42,300 nt of DNA, taken from NCBI GenBank assembly GCA_905480605.1, contig CAJQRD010000065.1, forward strand, positions 1 through 42,300, given 5' to 3'. This document shows positions 17,577 through 25,741 of this stretch, piece after piece. Within the stretch, counting starts at the first letter, position 1; every line of letters starts with the position of its first letter. A program made the position numbers and the translations under genes. This DNA comes from an uncultured Saprospiraceae bacterium (GTDB lineage: Bacteria; Bacteroidota; Bacteroidia; Chitinophagales; Saprospiraceae). The notes below the pieces were generated by a model. It was given only the letters and a program-made list of their open reading frames with translations. It was not told where the DNA came from and searched no databases.

Positions 17577-17608
17577 TTGAAAAACAATCAATAAAGAGTT
17601 TAGATTTG
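17577..17608 (+). promoter_or_regulatory. Promoter of bamA (Bacteroidota type)
   Basis: TTG at 17577-17579, 21 bases, then TAGATTTG at 17601-17608, a full TAnnTTTG match. The spacing equals that of the nadE promoter. Transcription near 17615 would give a leader of about 85 bases before the bamA ATG at 17702. Confidence 0.65.
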
Positions 17609-17701
17609 CATTCCTTTATAAAATAAGTGTTTTTTGATGCTTAAACCTATGGGTTTTGCTCATTATCTAGTCTTTTTATAAAGGGCAATTAAAATTATTC
17701 A

Positions 17702-20317
17702 ATGGATTCAAAAATAAGATCTTCGATATTGTCAAAATTTGGCTTAATTGTCGTTTTTGCCCTATTTACTTTTTTGGCAAACGGCCAAGAAGGCAGTGGT
17801 ACTTTTGATTATTCGAAAAAACGCACTTTCAATATTGCAAGCATCAACATAGTTGGGGCTACATCTAGAGATAGAAATGCAATTAAGTCAATTGCAGGCT
17901 TGAGAGAAGGCCAAGAAATCACAATTCCAGGTGATGATGTCCCCAAAGCGATCAAATCGCTCCTAAAACTTAGACTTTTTGAAGATGTACAGATTATCCA
18001 AGAAAAAATCGAAGGTGATCTTATATACTTGAAATTGCTTTTGATTGAAAGACCAACATTGTCTCGCTACAGTATAACTGGTGAAAAGAAAAATAAACAT
18101 AAAGATCTCACTGAGGTTATTGATGCAACACTGAAAAAGGGGTCTATTGTTACTGAGGATTTGAAAGATCTTACGATTACAAAACTTAAAGAAATATACA
18201 TCGAAAAAGGATTCTTAAATGCTAATATTACTATCGAAGAAAAGAAAGATGAGAATAAGGAAAATGCAGTAAGACTTGTTTTCGATGTTGACAAAGGTGA
18301 GCGTGTCAAAATTGCAAGTATTATCATTTTAGGAAATAAAAAATTCTCTGATGCTAAGCTGAAAAAGCAATTGAAAGATACAAAACAAAAAGGTACGCTT
18401 TTAAAGAAATCTAAGTTTGTATCTGAAGATTATGAAGTAGATAAGAAGAATTTAATTGCCTTTTACAATAAGAAGGGATACAGAGATGCTATTATTGTAA
18501 AGGATAGTTTATATAGGTCATTCAATGGTGACCTCAACATGCTGTTGACTGTCGAAGAAGGCAATCAATACTTTTTTAGGAATATCGATTGGAAAGGAAA
18601 TTCTAAATATGATTCTGATCAATTGAGTGCTGTTCTTGGAATTTCAAAAGGTGACATCTATGATCCTGAATTATTGGAAAAACGTTTGACTTTTAGTATT
18701 GATGGTCGAGATGTGTCTTCATTGTATTTAGATGATGGTTACTTGGCATTTAATATTGATCCTGTTGAAGTTGCTGTCATAGGGGATTCAATTGATATGG
18801 AAATGCAAATTTTCGAAGGCGCTAAATTTACAATTGCCAATGTGGGAATTGCAGGGAATGATAGAACTCACGAGCATGTCATCAGAAGAGAAATAAGAAC
18901 TAAGCCGGGAAATAAATTTAGCCGTTCACAAATAATTAGATCAAACAGAGCCTTGTCTGCTCTTGGATATTTCAATCCAGAAAATATTGATATTCAAACA
19001 CCAGTGAATCAGCAAAACGGAACTGTTGATGTTAATTATATAGTTGAGGAAAGACCTTCAGATCAATTGGAGTTATCTGCTGGTTATGGTGGTCAGCAAA
19101 GTGGATTGATAGGAACCCTTGGAGTTACGTTTAATAACTTCTCATTGGCAAACATCAAAGATAAGTCAACATGGAGTCCATTGCCACAAGGAGATGGGCA
19201 GAAACTTTCAATAAGAGCTCAATCAAATAGTAGATTCTTTAGATCTTACAATATGTCATTTACTGAGCCTTGGTTAGGGGGTAAAAGACCAACGTCATTC
19301 ACTGTAGGTGCAGTGCATTCAGCATTTGATCAAGAGTCATTTGGTTTGGGGTCATTGAAAATTACAAGAGCGTTTGTAGGATTAGGAACACAGTTAAAAT
19401 GGCCAGATGATTTCTTCTCATTGAGTGGAACATTGACTTTTGAAACGATAAACTTAAATAAATATCAAAACGGACAATTCTTTGTTGATGGAGCGGCAGT
19501 AACAACTGGTAACTTCAAAAACTTCCACTTGACTGGAACGATCTCAAGAAGTTCAGTTGCAGAACCTATTTTCCCAAGAAGGGGATCACGAATATCCTTG
19601 TCAGTTCAATTTACACCTCCATACTCATTGTTTAGAAACAACAATGATATCTTCTTATCTGAAGATGAGAGAGCAGATGTTGAAGAAATGTTTAGAAGTG
19701 ACTTTGGGCCAGCCGCAATTTACGATGCAGCAACAGAAGAACTAAAAGCTTTAAATGCTAAGAAATTTAAATTCTTGGAATATCACAAGTGGCACTTCAA
19801 AGGAGAATGGTATTTTAATATCTTCGATAAATTTGTTTTGGCAAGTAATGTGAAATTTGGTTTCTTAGGTGCTTACAACAACCAAATTGGAATTTCACCA
19901 TTTGAAAGGTTTGAGTTAGGTGGAGATGGCTTATCGAATCAAAGTGTAGGTATTACCGGAAAAGATATTATTTCGTTGAGAGGATATGAAACATCTGATC
20001 TTCCAGAAAACAGAATTGGTGGTGGTGGCGCAATTTATGATAAGATAACAATGGAATTGAGATATCCGATTTCACTTAATCCTAACTCATCTATTTACGT
20101 ACATGGATTTGTGCAAGGTGGAAATATTTGGTCTGGTTTCGGAGACTTCAATCCATTTGAAATGAAAAGATCTGCAGGATTTGGATTGAGAGTATTCTTA
20201 CCAATGTTTGGCTTGCTAGGGTTTGATTATGGCTTTGGCTTTGATAAAGATCCAAATGCGCCAAACTTTGGGTCTTACGGACAGTTTAATATTATTCTAG
20301 GATTTGAACCTGAGTAG
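17702..20317 (+). CDS. bamA: Outer membrane protein assembly factor BamA
   Basis: BamA is the outer membrane insertase that folds beta-barrel proteins. The 871 residues start with a signal peptide (LIVVFALFTFLANG, cleavage near 28), followed by POTRA-type repeats to about residue 450, the first reading NIASINIVGATSRDRNAIKS. The barrel follows from about 455 (LELSAGYGGQQSGLIG). The lid-loop motif RGY is at 760-762. An insertion at about 630-690 (SLFRNNNDIFLSEDERADVEE) is an acidic, probably extracellular loop region typical of Bacteroidota barrels. The C-terminus ends FEPE and not with a terminal aromatic residue. The usual ompH/skp chaperone gene does not follow; a strong terminator does. Confidence 0.93.
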   Translation: MDSKIRSSILSKFGLIVVFALFTFLANGQEGSGTFDYSKKRTFNIASINIVGATSRDRNAIKSIAGLREGQEITIPGDDVPKAIKSLLKLRLFEDVQIIQEKIEGDLIYLKLLLIERPTLSRYSITGEKKNKHKDLTEVIDATLKKGSIVTEDLKDLTITKLKEIYIEKGFLNANITIEEKKDENKENAVRLVFDVDKGERVKIASIIILGNKKFSDAKLKKQLKDTKQKGTLLKKSKFVSEDYEVDKKNLIAFYNKKGYRDAIIVKDSLYRSFNGDLNMLLTVEEGNQYFFRNIDWKGNSKYDSDQLSAVLGISKGDIYDPELLEKRLTFSIDGRDVSSLYLDDGYLAFNIDPVEVAVIGDSIDMEMQIFEGAKFTIANVGIAGNDRTHEHVIRREIRTKPGNKFSRSQIIRSNRALSALGYFNPENIDIQTPVNQQNGTVDVNYIVEERPSDQLELSAGYGGQQSGLIGTLGVTFNNFSLANIKDKSTWSPLPQGDGQKLSIRAQSNSRFFRSYNMSFTEPWLGGKRPTSFTVGAVHSAFDQESFGLGSLKITRAFVGLGTQLKWPDDFFSLSGTLTFETINLNKYQNGQFFVDGAAVTTGNFKNFHLTGTISRSSVAEPIFPRRGSRISLSVQFTPPYSLFRNNNDIFLSEDERADVEEMFRSDFGPAAIYDAATEELKALNAKKFKFLEYHKWHFKGEWYFNIFDKFVLASNVKFGFLGAYNNQIGISPFERFELGGDGLSNQSVGITGKDIISLRGYETSDLPENRIGGGGAIYDKITMELRYPISLNPNSSIYVHGFVQGGNIWSGFGDFNPFEMKRSAGFGLRVFLPMFGLLGFDYGFGFDKDPNAPNFGSYGQFNIILGFEPE

Positions 20318-20343
20318 GTTTAGCTCAAGAAATACGATAAACG

Positions 20344-20380
20344 AAAAAGCGAAAACTGAATCTCAGTTTTCGCTTTTTTT
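20344..20380 (+). terminator. Strong terminator after bamA
   Basis: A perfect 16-bp stem, 20344-20359 with 20363-20378, closes on a 3-base loop and runs into T-rich sequence. The stem includes AGCGAAAACTGA/TCAGTTTTCGCT. It cleanly ends the bamA transcript. Confidence 0.92.
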
Positions 20381-20581
20381 ATTTTCAATGTCCATCAATG
20401 ATCAAGGATTAAAAATTAAAATGGCATTTTAGTTCAAATGAAAAACATAGGCTTTAATTCAATTTTAGAGATAGTATTTTTATGATTAATCTAAATTTAC
20501 TATTCAGTTAATTTTTAAGAATACTATTGCCAAGTACATATATCTGAAATTCTAGATTTATTTATTTTTTAGTGAATTATA

Positions 20582-20619
20582 TGTTTACTTTTTGTTTAAA
20601 TAATCATTTATAGTAAACA
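20582..20619. repeat. Inverted repeat before the decayed four-helix-bundle gene
   Basis: TGTTTACT (20582-20589) and AGTAAACA (20612-20619) are perfect 8-bp arms separated by 22 bases, ending seven bases before the ATG of the decayed gene. It may be a leftover regulatory element or an element boundary. Apart from this repeat I see nothing in 20381-20625. Confidence 0.4.
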
Positions 20620-20625
20620 AAAGAA

Positions 20626-20977
20626 ATGAATAGTAATAATGAAGTTCTAAATCTTTCGATTCAGTTTTCGCTTAAAGCTATTGAGCTTTATAAAAAAATA
20701 TCTTCTAAAAATGAATTTGTATTAGCGAGATAATTTTTAAAATCATCTACAAGTATAGGTGCTAACTTGCATGAATCAATTGCGCCTCAATCAAAGAAAT
20801 ATTTTGTTAATAAGCTTCCCATATGCTTAAAAGAAGTAAAAGAAACCAAGTATTGGTTGATACTGATAGACAAAGGTAATTTTGTTAGTTTTGATTTAAT
20901 AGACTTAAAAAAAGTTAAATTCTATTGATCAAATTATATCCTCAATTATTCTGACTACAAAAAGAAAATATAATTAA
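20626..20977 (+). pseudogene. Decayed four-helix-bundle protein (23S intervening-sequence family)
   Basis: From the ATG at 20626 the frame reads VLNLSIQFSLKAIELYKKIS, is stopped by TAA at 20731-20733, and goes on in the same frame with TSIGANLHESIAPQSKK and ETKYWLILIDKGNF. Near 20925 the reading moves to another frame, giving IDQIISSIILTTKRKYN and TAA at 20975-20977. These blocks are the hallmark of the four-helix-bundle proteins found as inserts in 23S rRNA genes and as stand-alone genes in many Bacteroidota. One nonsense codon and one frameshift show that it is dead. No rRNA sequence surrounds it, so it is a stand-alone copy. A short tandem repeat follows directly. Confidence 0.85.
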
Positions 20978-20980
20978 GTT

Positions 20981-21003
20981 CCATAATCCATAATCCATAA
21001 TCC
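20981..21003. repeat. Short tandem repeat, CCATAAT x3
   Basis: Three exact heptamer copies plus CC follow the end of the decayed four-helix-bundle gene. Similar AT-rich short-unit repeats occur at about 36.9 kb and 40.9-41.0 kb. Confidence 0.8.
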
Positions 21004-21087
21004 TTAACTCTGAGAAGCAAATATAAGGTCAAAAGTACTCGCGAGGGCTTCAAGCTTAGATAACGAGAATTAATTCCTGGACACCAT

Positions 21088-22299
21088 TTAAAAAGTCTTA
21101 GCCTGATATGGATATCGAATTTCATATTGCTCTAGGATCATTGCTGATAGCTTTTCTCTCAACTCAGTTATATTTTCTTTTTGAATAGCTGAAATGAAGA
21201 TATTGTCGTGTTCATAATTGTTTTTTAATCTATTTTGAACTTCGATTAGAATCTCTGATTTGGTTTCTTCGTCTAACAAGTCGTCAAAAGTATTTTTTCT
21301 AAAGAGATCAATTTTATTGAAAACCATAAGAGTTGGTTTTTCTTGGCAATCCAAATCTTTGAGTGTTTTGTTCACTGTTTTGATATGATCTTCATAATTC
21401 GGATGACCGAAATCAACTACATGAACTAAAATATCACTTTCTCTTACTTCATCCAAAGTAGACTTGAAACTTTCCACCAAATGGTGAGGTAATTTTCTTA
21501 TAAACCCTACTGTATCAGAAAGCAAAAATGGCATGGTTCCCCAAACAACTTTTCTTACTGTTGTATCTAAAGTTGCAAAGAGTTTATTTTCAGCAAAAAC
21601 TTCTGATTTAGAAAGTAAGTTCATCAATGTTGATTTACCAACATTGGTATAACCCACCAAGGAAACTCTTATCAGTTGACCTCTGTTTTTCCGTTGAGTT
21701 TGATTTTGTAAATCTATCTTTTCTAATTTCTTTTTGAGCAAAGAAATTTTATCCCTTACAATACGTCTATCTGTTTCGATTTCCATCTCACCAGGACCTC
21801 TCATACCAATACCACCTCGTTGTCTTTCAAGGTGAGTCCAAAGTCCTCTTAATCTCGGAAGTAGATACTGCATTTGTGCAAGCTCCACTTGTGTTTTGGC
21901 TTGAGCAGATCTTGCTCTACTAGCAAAAATATCAAGAATAAGAGATGAACGATCAACGATTTTTACTTTTAGTTCTTCTTCAAGAATACCATTTTGCTTA
22001 CCAGTCAGATCATCATCAAAAATTACAAGATTAATTTCATGCTCTTCAACGTATTGGGCAATCTCATTGAGCTTACCCTTACCTACGAATGTTCTCACAT
22101 TGGGATGTTGTAATCTTTGGACAAACTGTTTTTGTGTTACCGCCCCGGCAGTAGATGCCAGAAACTCTAATTCGTCTAAGTGTTCCTTAACGGTTTCTTC
22201 AGTTTGGTTGGCGGTTATTACACCGACTATGACAGCTTTTTCAAGACCTTTATTTAGGCCTTTTTTCCTTTCATTTCCTACATTCCAATTATCACTCAT
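21088..22299 (-). CDS. hflX: GTPase HflX
   Basis: HflX is a ribosome-binding GTPase that splits stalled 70S ribosomes under stress. The 403 residues begin with the HflX-specific domain (LDELEFLASTAGAV, PNVRTFVGKGKLNEI), then a glycine-rich linker (ERQRGGIGMRGPGE), a coiled-coil region at about 180-205, and the G domain: G1 GYTNVGKS (216-223), G3 in DTVGFI, and G4 NKID. The start ATG is one base after the M23 gene's TGA, so translation is probably coupled. It is the last gene of the pyk-TPR-DUF4292-M23-hflX group; no clear hairpin terminator follows. Confidence 0.95.
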   Translation of the reverse strand: MSDNWNVGNERKKGLNKGLEKAVIVGVITANQTEETVKEHLDELEFLASTAGAVTQKQFVQRLQHPNVRTFVGKGKLNEIAQYVEEHEINLVIFDDDLTGKQNGILEEELKVKIVDRSSLILDIFASRARSAQAKTQVELAQMQYLLPRLRGLWTHLERQRGGIGMRGPGEMEIETDRRIVRDKISLLKKKLEKIDLQNQTQRKNRGQLIRVSLVGYTNVGKSTLMNLLSKSEVFAENKLFATLDTTVRKVVWGTMPFLLSDTVGFIRKLPHHLVESFKSTLDEVRESDILVHVVDFGHPNYEDHIKTVNKTLKDLDCQEKPTLMVFNKIDLFRKNTFDDLLDEETKSEILIEVQNRLKNNYEHDNIFISAIQKENITELREKLSAMILEQYEIRYPYQAKTF

Positions 22300-22300
22300 A

Positions 22301-23512
22301 TCAATTGTTTTTTATCCAACGTGAAGGATTCAGGCTTTGTGATCCTTTCCATATTTGAAAGTGCATTGCGTAAGAATCATTTTTGTATAGATTGGCCTCG
22401 CCTAAGATTTGACCTGATTTTATGTATTGATTTTCTGATACGTATGTTTGCTTTAAGTAAGCATATACACTCAGATAATCTCCATCATGTTTTACGATGA
22501 CATATTTATTATTTCCAGAGGATGAACCTATTTTAACAACTGTACCTTGTGAAATGTTGCCCACATTAGTTGTTTTGGATGTAAAGATGACACCATCATG
22601 ATTTCTCCCGTTTACTTTTTCTTCATATCTTACACTACGCCTTCCCTGTGAAAGTGGGCAAGGCATAAATCCTCTTCTATCTTCTATTAGCTTGTTGTCA
22701 GCCGTGAAATTAGCTTTAAAATTGTGTGCACTAATTTCAGGTTGTCTTAATATATTCTGAACATTGACCACCACCTTGGTGAAAGGACTAAGGGGTGTGC
22801 TTACAGCACGTTTAGAATTGTTGGTTTGTTGTGAGGAAGCCTTAGCTAGTTGTGTTTTTTTCATTAGAAATTCCATTGCTGTTTTCTTAGATGATTTTAG
22901 TTCAATGATATTGTCTTCCTCTTTTGCGATACGTTGAATAACGATTGAATGTAGAGAATCTAATGAGTTTTGTGATGAACTCAAAACATTTACAACTTCA
23001 GAATTTTGTGATGAATTTTGGTTAGCTTTTAATACTTGACTTAAGTAGATAGCTCTGATTGCATCCTGTTTTTTTTCAGTATTTAAGTTCTTTTGGAATA
23101 TTTTATCTTTATAAACAGCATTGATTACATCTGATTCAAGATTTTTGTAAATGACGATGATTTCTTCTTGTATTGGTTTTATTTCTTCTTCTGGTATATT
23201 GTTGTTTTTAAGAATTTCACTTTCTAAGACAATGTATTGATTTTTTATTTTTTCGCGCAGATCAATTTCCAATTCAAGACTGTTCACAAACGAAATGTAA
23301 TTGTTTTTTGTTGGATTTAGCGGAAGTTTTCCTGTTTTAAATTGGCTTAATTCGACCTCGTTTTTTTGAATATGTGTAAGATCTGGCAGAGGTGATTGAG
23401 CCTTCAGATTAAAAAGGTTTAAAAAGATAAGGATAAGTATTAAGGTACTAGTCCACCTTTTTATAGTGAGGAGGAATTTCGAATCTGGTGCTATTTGGTA
23501 TATTAAGTTCAA
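22301..23512 (-). CDS. M23-family, EnvC-like protein with degenerate metal site
   Basis: A signal peptide (TSTLILILIFLNLFNLKAQ) is followed by a helical, probably coiled-coil region at about 50-240 and a C-terminal LytM/M23 domain (YVIVKHDGDYLSVYAYLKQ, YIKSGQILGEANL, MHFQIWKGSQSLNPSRW). In active M23 enzymes the last motif is HxH; here it is AMH, and the first HxxxD ligand pair is not evident. It is therefore more likely an EnvC-type activator of cell wall amidases than an enzyme. The frame contains no ATG before the signal peptide: the first usable start is TTG at 23510-23512, which overlaps the upstream gene by 65 bases. The alternative is a rare ATA just before the hydrophobic core. Confidence 0.85.
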   Translation of the reverse strand: MNLIYQIAPDSKFLLTIKRWTSTLILILIFLNLFNLKAQSPLPDLTHIQKNEVELSQFKTGKLPLNPTKNNYISFVNSLELEIDLREKIKNQYIVLESEILKNNNIPEEEIKPIQEEIIVIYKNLESDVINAVYKDKIFQKNLNTEKKQDAIRAIYLSQVLKANQNSSQNSEVVNVLSSSQNSLDSLHSIVIQRIAKEEDNIIELKSSKKTAMEFLMKKTQLAKASSQQTNNSKRAVSTPLSPFTKVVVNVQNILRQPEISAHNFKANFTADNKLIEDRRGFMPCPLSQGRRSVRYEEKVNGRNHDGVIFTSKTTNVGNISQGTVVKIGSSSGNNKYVIVKHDGDYLSVYAYLKQTYVSENQYIKSGQILGEANLYKNDSYAMHFQIWKGSQSLNPSRWIKNN

Positions 23513-24215
23513 TGTCAGTAAAATCTAAAGTTACATTTAAATAGTTGTCAGGACCAAATTCAGCAGTATACTTTCTGAAAAAAGGTACTGCAATATTATT
23601 GACAATTCTATAATCATCATAATCCCAATGCCCATTTAAATTAAATCGATCTATAAAATGGCCATTTTTGAGCATTGCGGTTGATTTATCAAAGTTAAAA
23701 TCAAAAATAATATCATCTTTTATGGATCGAAAATTGTAAAACTGGTTATCTTCTTTAATATTCCACAAAAGTGTGGTGTCAAGATTTGGGACACGTCCCT
23801 TTATTAACGATTGAATGTCTTCTAAATGCGGCGTCATACCAAATGATTTTGACAATTCATCTAGTGATATTATTTGATAAGCCTTTTCTGGCATTCGATA
23901 AATAATTGAAACTGAATCTTTATCAATTAAGGCACGCCCACCTTCAATGCCAAGTTTTTTAATTACTGTCCAAATTATACTGTCATGTTTCATTCTTATA
24001 AACATGACAAACCTATCTGTTCCTTGTGGGCTTGTGACTTTGACTTTGGCTCGTCCAGAGAACCAATTTATATGTTCTGGGTTAAATATATTTTGGTAGA
24101 TAGAATCTATTCCAACAGAAGGTAAATTGGTGTGTAACAATTGCTTCTTACTCTTACAAGCGTTGATTGCTAGCAAAGAGAAAAAGAAAAAAAGATATGC
24201 AATTTTTTTAATCAA
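23448..24215 (-). CDS. DUF4292-type lipoprotein
   Basis: The 255 residues begin with a lipoprotein signal (AYLFFFFSLLAINAC, Cys at 20) followed by basic KSKK. The body (WFSGRAKVKVTSPQGTDRFVMFIRMKHDSIIW, then IDKDSVSIIYRMPEKAYQ) is a beta-rich pattern that resembles LolA/LolB-like lipoprotein carriers; I place it in DUF4292. A role in envelope or lipoprotein handling is an inference from fold and neighbours. The start codon is TTG at 24213-24215, as no ATG precedes the signal. It stands between the TPR and M23 genes, an order I know from other Bacteroidota. Confidence 0.85.
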   Translation of the reverse strand: MIKKIAYLFFFFSLLAINACKSKKQLLHTNLPSVGIDSIYQNIFNPEHINWFSGRAKVKVTSPQGTDRFVMFIRMKHDSIIWTVIKKLGIEGGRALIDKDSVSIIYRMPEKAYQIISLDELSKSFGMTPHLEDIQSLIKGRVPNLDTTLLWNIKEDNQFYNFRSIKDDIIFDFNFDKSTAMLKNGHFIDRFNLNGHWDYDDYRIVNNIAVPFFRKYTAEFGPDNYLNVTLDFTDIELNIPNSTRFEIPPHYKKVD

Positions 24216-24226
24216 ATATGATTTGG

Positions 24227-25741
24227 TTATTCACCCATTTTTTTATTAATCCTTGTAGAGTTAGCCCCTAGTTTAATCGCAGTTTCCCAATAGGATTTGC
24301 TCTTTGCAAATTCTAAAATATGCTTGTAAATATCACCAAGTAATTCAAAATGAATTGCATTTGTAATTTGACCTTCATTGATTCTTGTAACACTATTTGT
24401 GATTTCATCAGTTGTCAAATTGTCTAAATTGATCCAGTTTGTTGTAATATTTATTAAGGAAATAAGTTTAGGATTTTCGCCAGAAATAAAAGAAGCTTCT
24501 TCCAGCATTTCAAAGGCTTGATCAATTTTTTTGTTCTGCTTTAAAGCTATTGCATGATACAGGTAAGCATTAACTTTGTTTGGAAAAAAATCAATTGCAT
24601 CTAAGGATACCTTTTCCATTTTTTTATAATCTTCCAATTCCCAGAGGTTCAATATCCATTGGTCCCAGACCAGATATTTTTTATCGTCCAATTTGATAGC
24701 TTGATTGTAAGCTTTTTCTGAATCAGCAAATTCACCTAAATAGAATAAAATGTCGCCTCTAACAGCAAATGACTTTGCTTCTTCAGGGTATGATTTAATA
24801 AGATTTTCAGATATTTTTTTAAGTATCATATTGTCCTCATTGCTCAAAGGCATTTTAGCCATATATGGAATCAATTCCTTAATTTTTGCATCAATAGAAA
24901 TACTTTTATTGTCCATTAATAATGATAAATTAGAAAGACTTGAATTGCTAGGGCTAGACTTTATTTTCTGTTGGGCTAATGCAAGTAGTGCTGTTTGATC
25001 TTGTGGATCAATTTCCAATATTTTTTTACAAACATTTAGAGCCAAATCTTTTTCACCTATAAAAAAGAGGTAGTTCGCTTTCTTTGTAAGGAATCGTTTA
25101 TTTGAAGGTAATTCGGTCGTCAGTTTATTAATGACATCAAGAGCTTTGTCTTGCTCGCCAAGTCCATTATAGATATCGAATATTTTTAAAGAAACCATTC
25201 CTGAAATTCCTTTTTGTGTCTCCCAATTTTCTAATGTTGCTATAGCACTTTTGGGTTGACCAATAACCATTTGATTAAATGCCATTTTATCATGATATTC
25301 AAAGTTATTAGGATTCAAAAATATCAGTTGTTTGTAAGTATTGTTGGCTAGTTTAAACTGATCAGTTTTTTCGTAAATATCTGCAAGCAATTCTAAGTAA
25401 TAAGTATTTGTTATATCAAATTGATGTGCTTTTTTTGCATTTTTTTCGGCTGATTCATAATCTTCTAGACCTAGATATGCCTTGGCCAATTCAAAGTAGG
25501 CAGCATGGCTACTCTTATCTCTTTTAAGAACATTTTTGAGCAAGCTAATTTGTTTGTCTGTGTTCCCTTTTACTTTTTCAAGTTGGGCTTCAATAAACAT
25601 GGTTTGAAACTCGATATCGGTCTCATCATATATTCCTGCTTGTGAATAACTGAGTTGTGTATTTAAAAACAAAGAAAGAAAGAGAATTACACTTAAAATA
25701 CTTGTATTTCTCGTAATATTTTCAACTTGACTGTTTATCAT
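24227..25741 (-). CDS. Tetratricopeptide repeat protein
   Basis: The 504 residues have an N-terminal hydrophobic signal-like segment (TSILSVILFLSLFLNTQLSYS) and then helical TPR units throughout. Clear ones are AAYFELAKAYLGLEDYESAEKNAKKAHQFD, YLELLADIYEKTDQFKLANNTYKQLIFLNP and AVRGDILFYLGEFADSEKAYNQAIKLD, broken here only for reading. It is probably a periplasmic or inner-face scaffold working with the DUF4292 and M23 proteins downstream. Its ATG overlaps the pyk TGA by four bases (ATGA), so translation is coupled to pyruvate kinase. No catalytic domain is visible. Confidence 0.88.
   Translation of the reverse strand: MINSQVENITRNTSILSVILFLSLFLNTQLSYSQAGIYDETDIEFQTMFIEAQLEKVKGNTDKQISLLKNVLKRDKSSHAAYFELAKAYLGLEDYESAEKNAKKAHQFDITNTYYLELLADIYEKTDQFKLANNTYKQLIFLNPNNFEYHDKMAFNQMVIGQPKSAIATLENWETQKGISGMVSLKIFDIYNGLGEQDKALDVINKLTTELPSNKRFLTKKANYLFFIGEKDLALNVCKKILEIDPQDQTALLALAQQKIKSSPSNSSLSNLSLLMDNKSISIDAKIKELIPYMAKMPLSNEDNMILKKISENLIKSYPEEAKSFAVRGDILFYLGEFADSEKAYNQAIKLDDKKYLVWDQWILNLWELEDYKKMEKVSLDAIDFFPNKVNAYLYHAIALKQNKKIDQAFEMLEEASFISGENPKLISLINITTNWINLDNLTTDEITNSVTRINEGQITNAIHFELLGDIYKHILEFAKSKSYWETAIKLGANSTRINKKMGE

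Noticed and set aside
20981-21003. CRISPR-like repeats
   Set aside because: Seven-base units follow each other without spacers.
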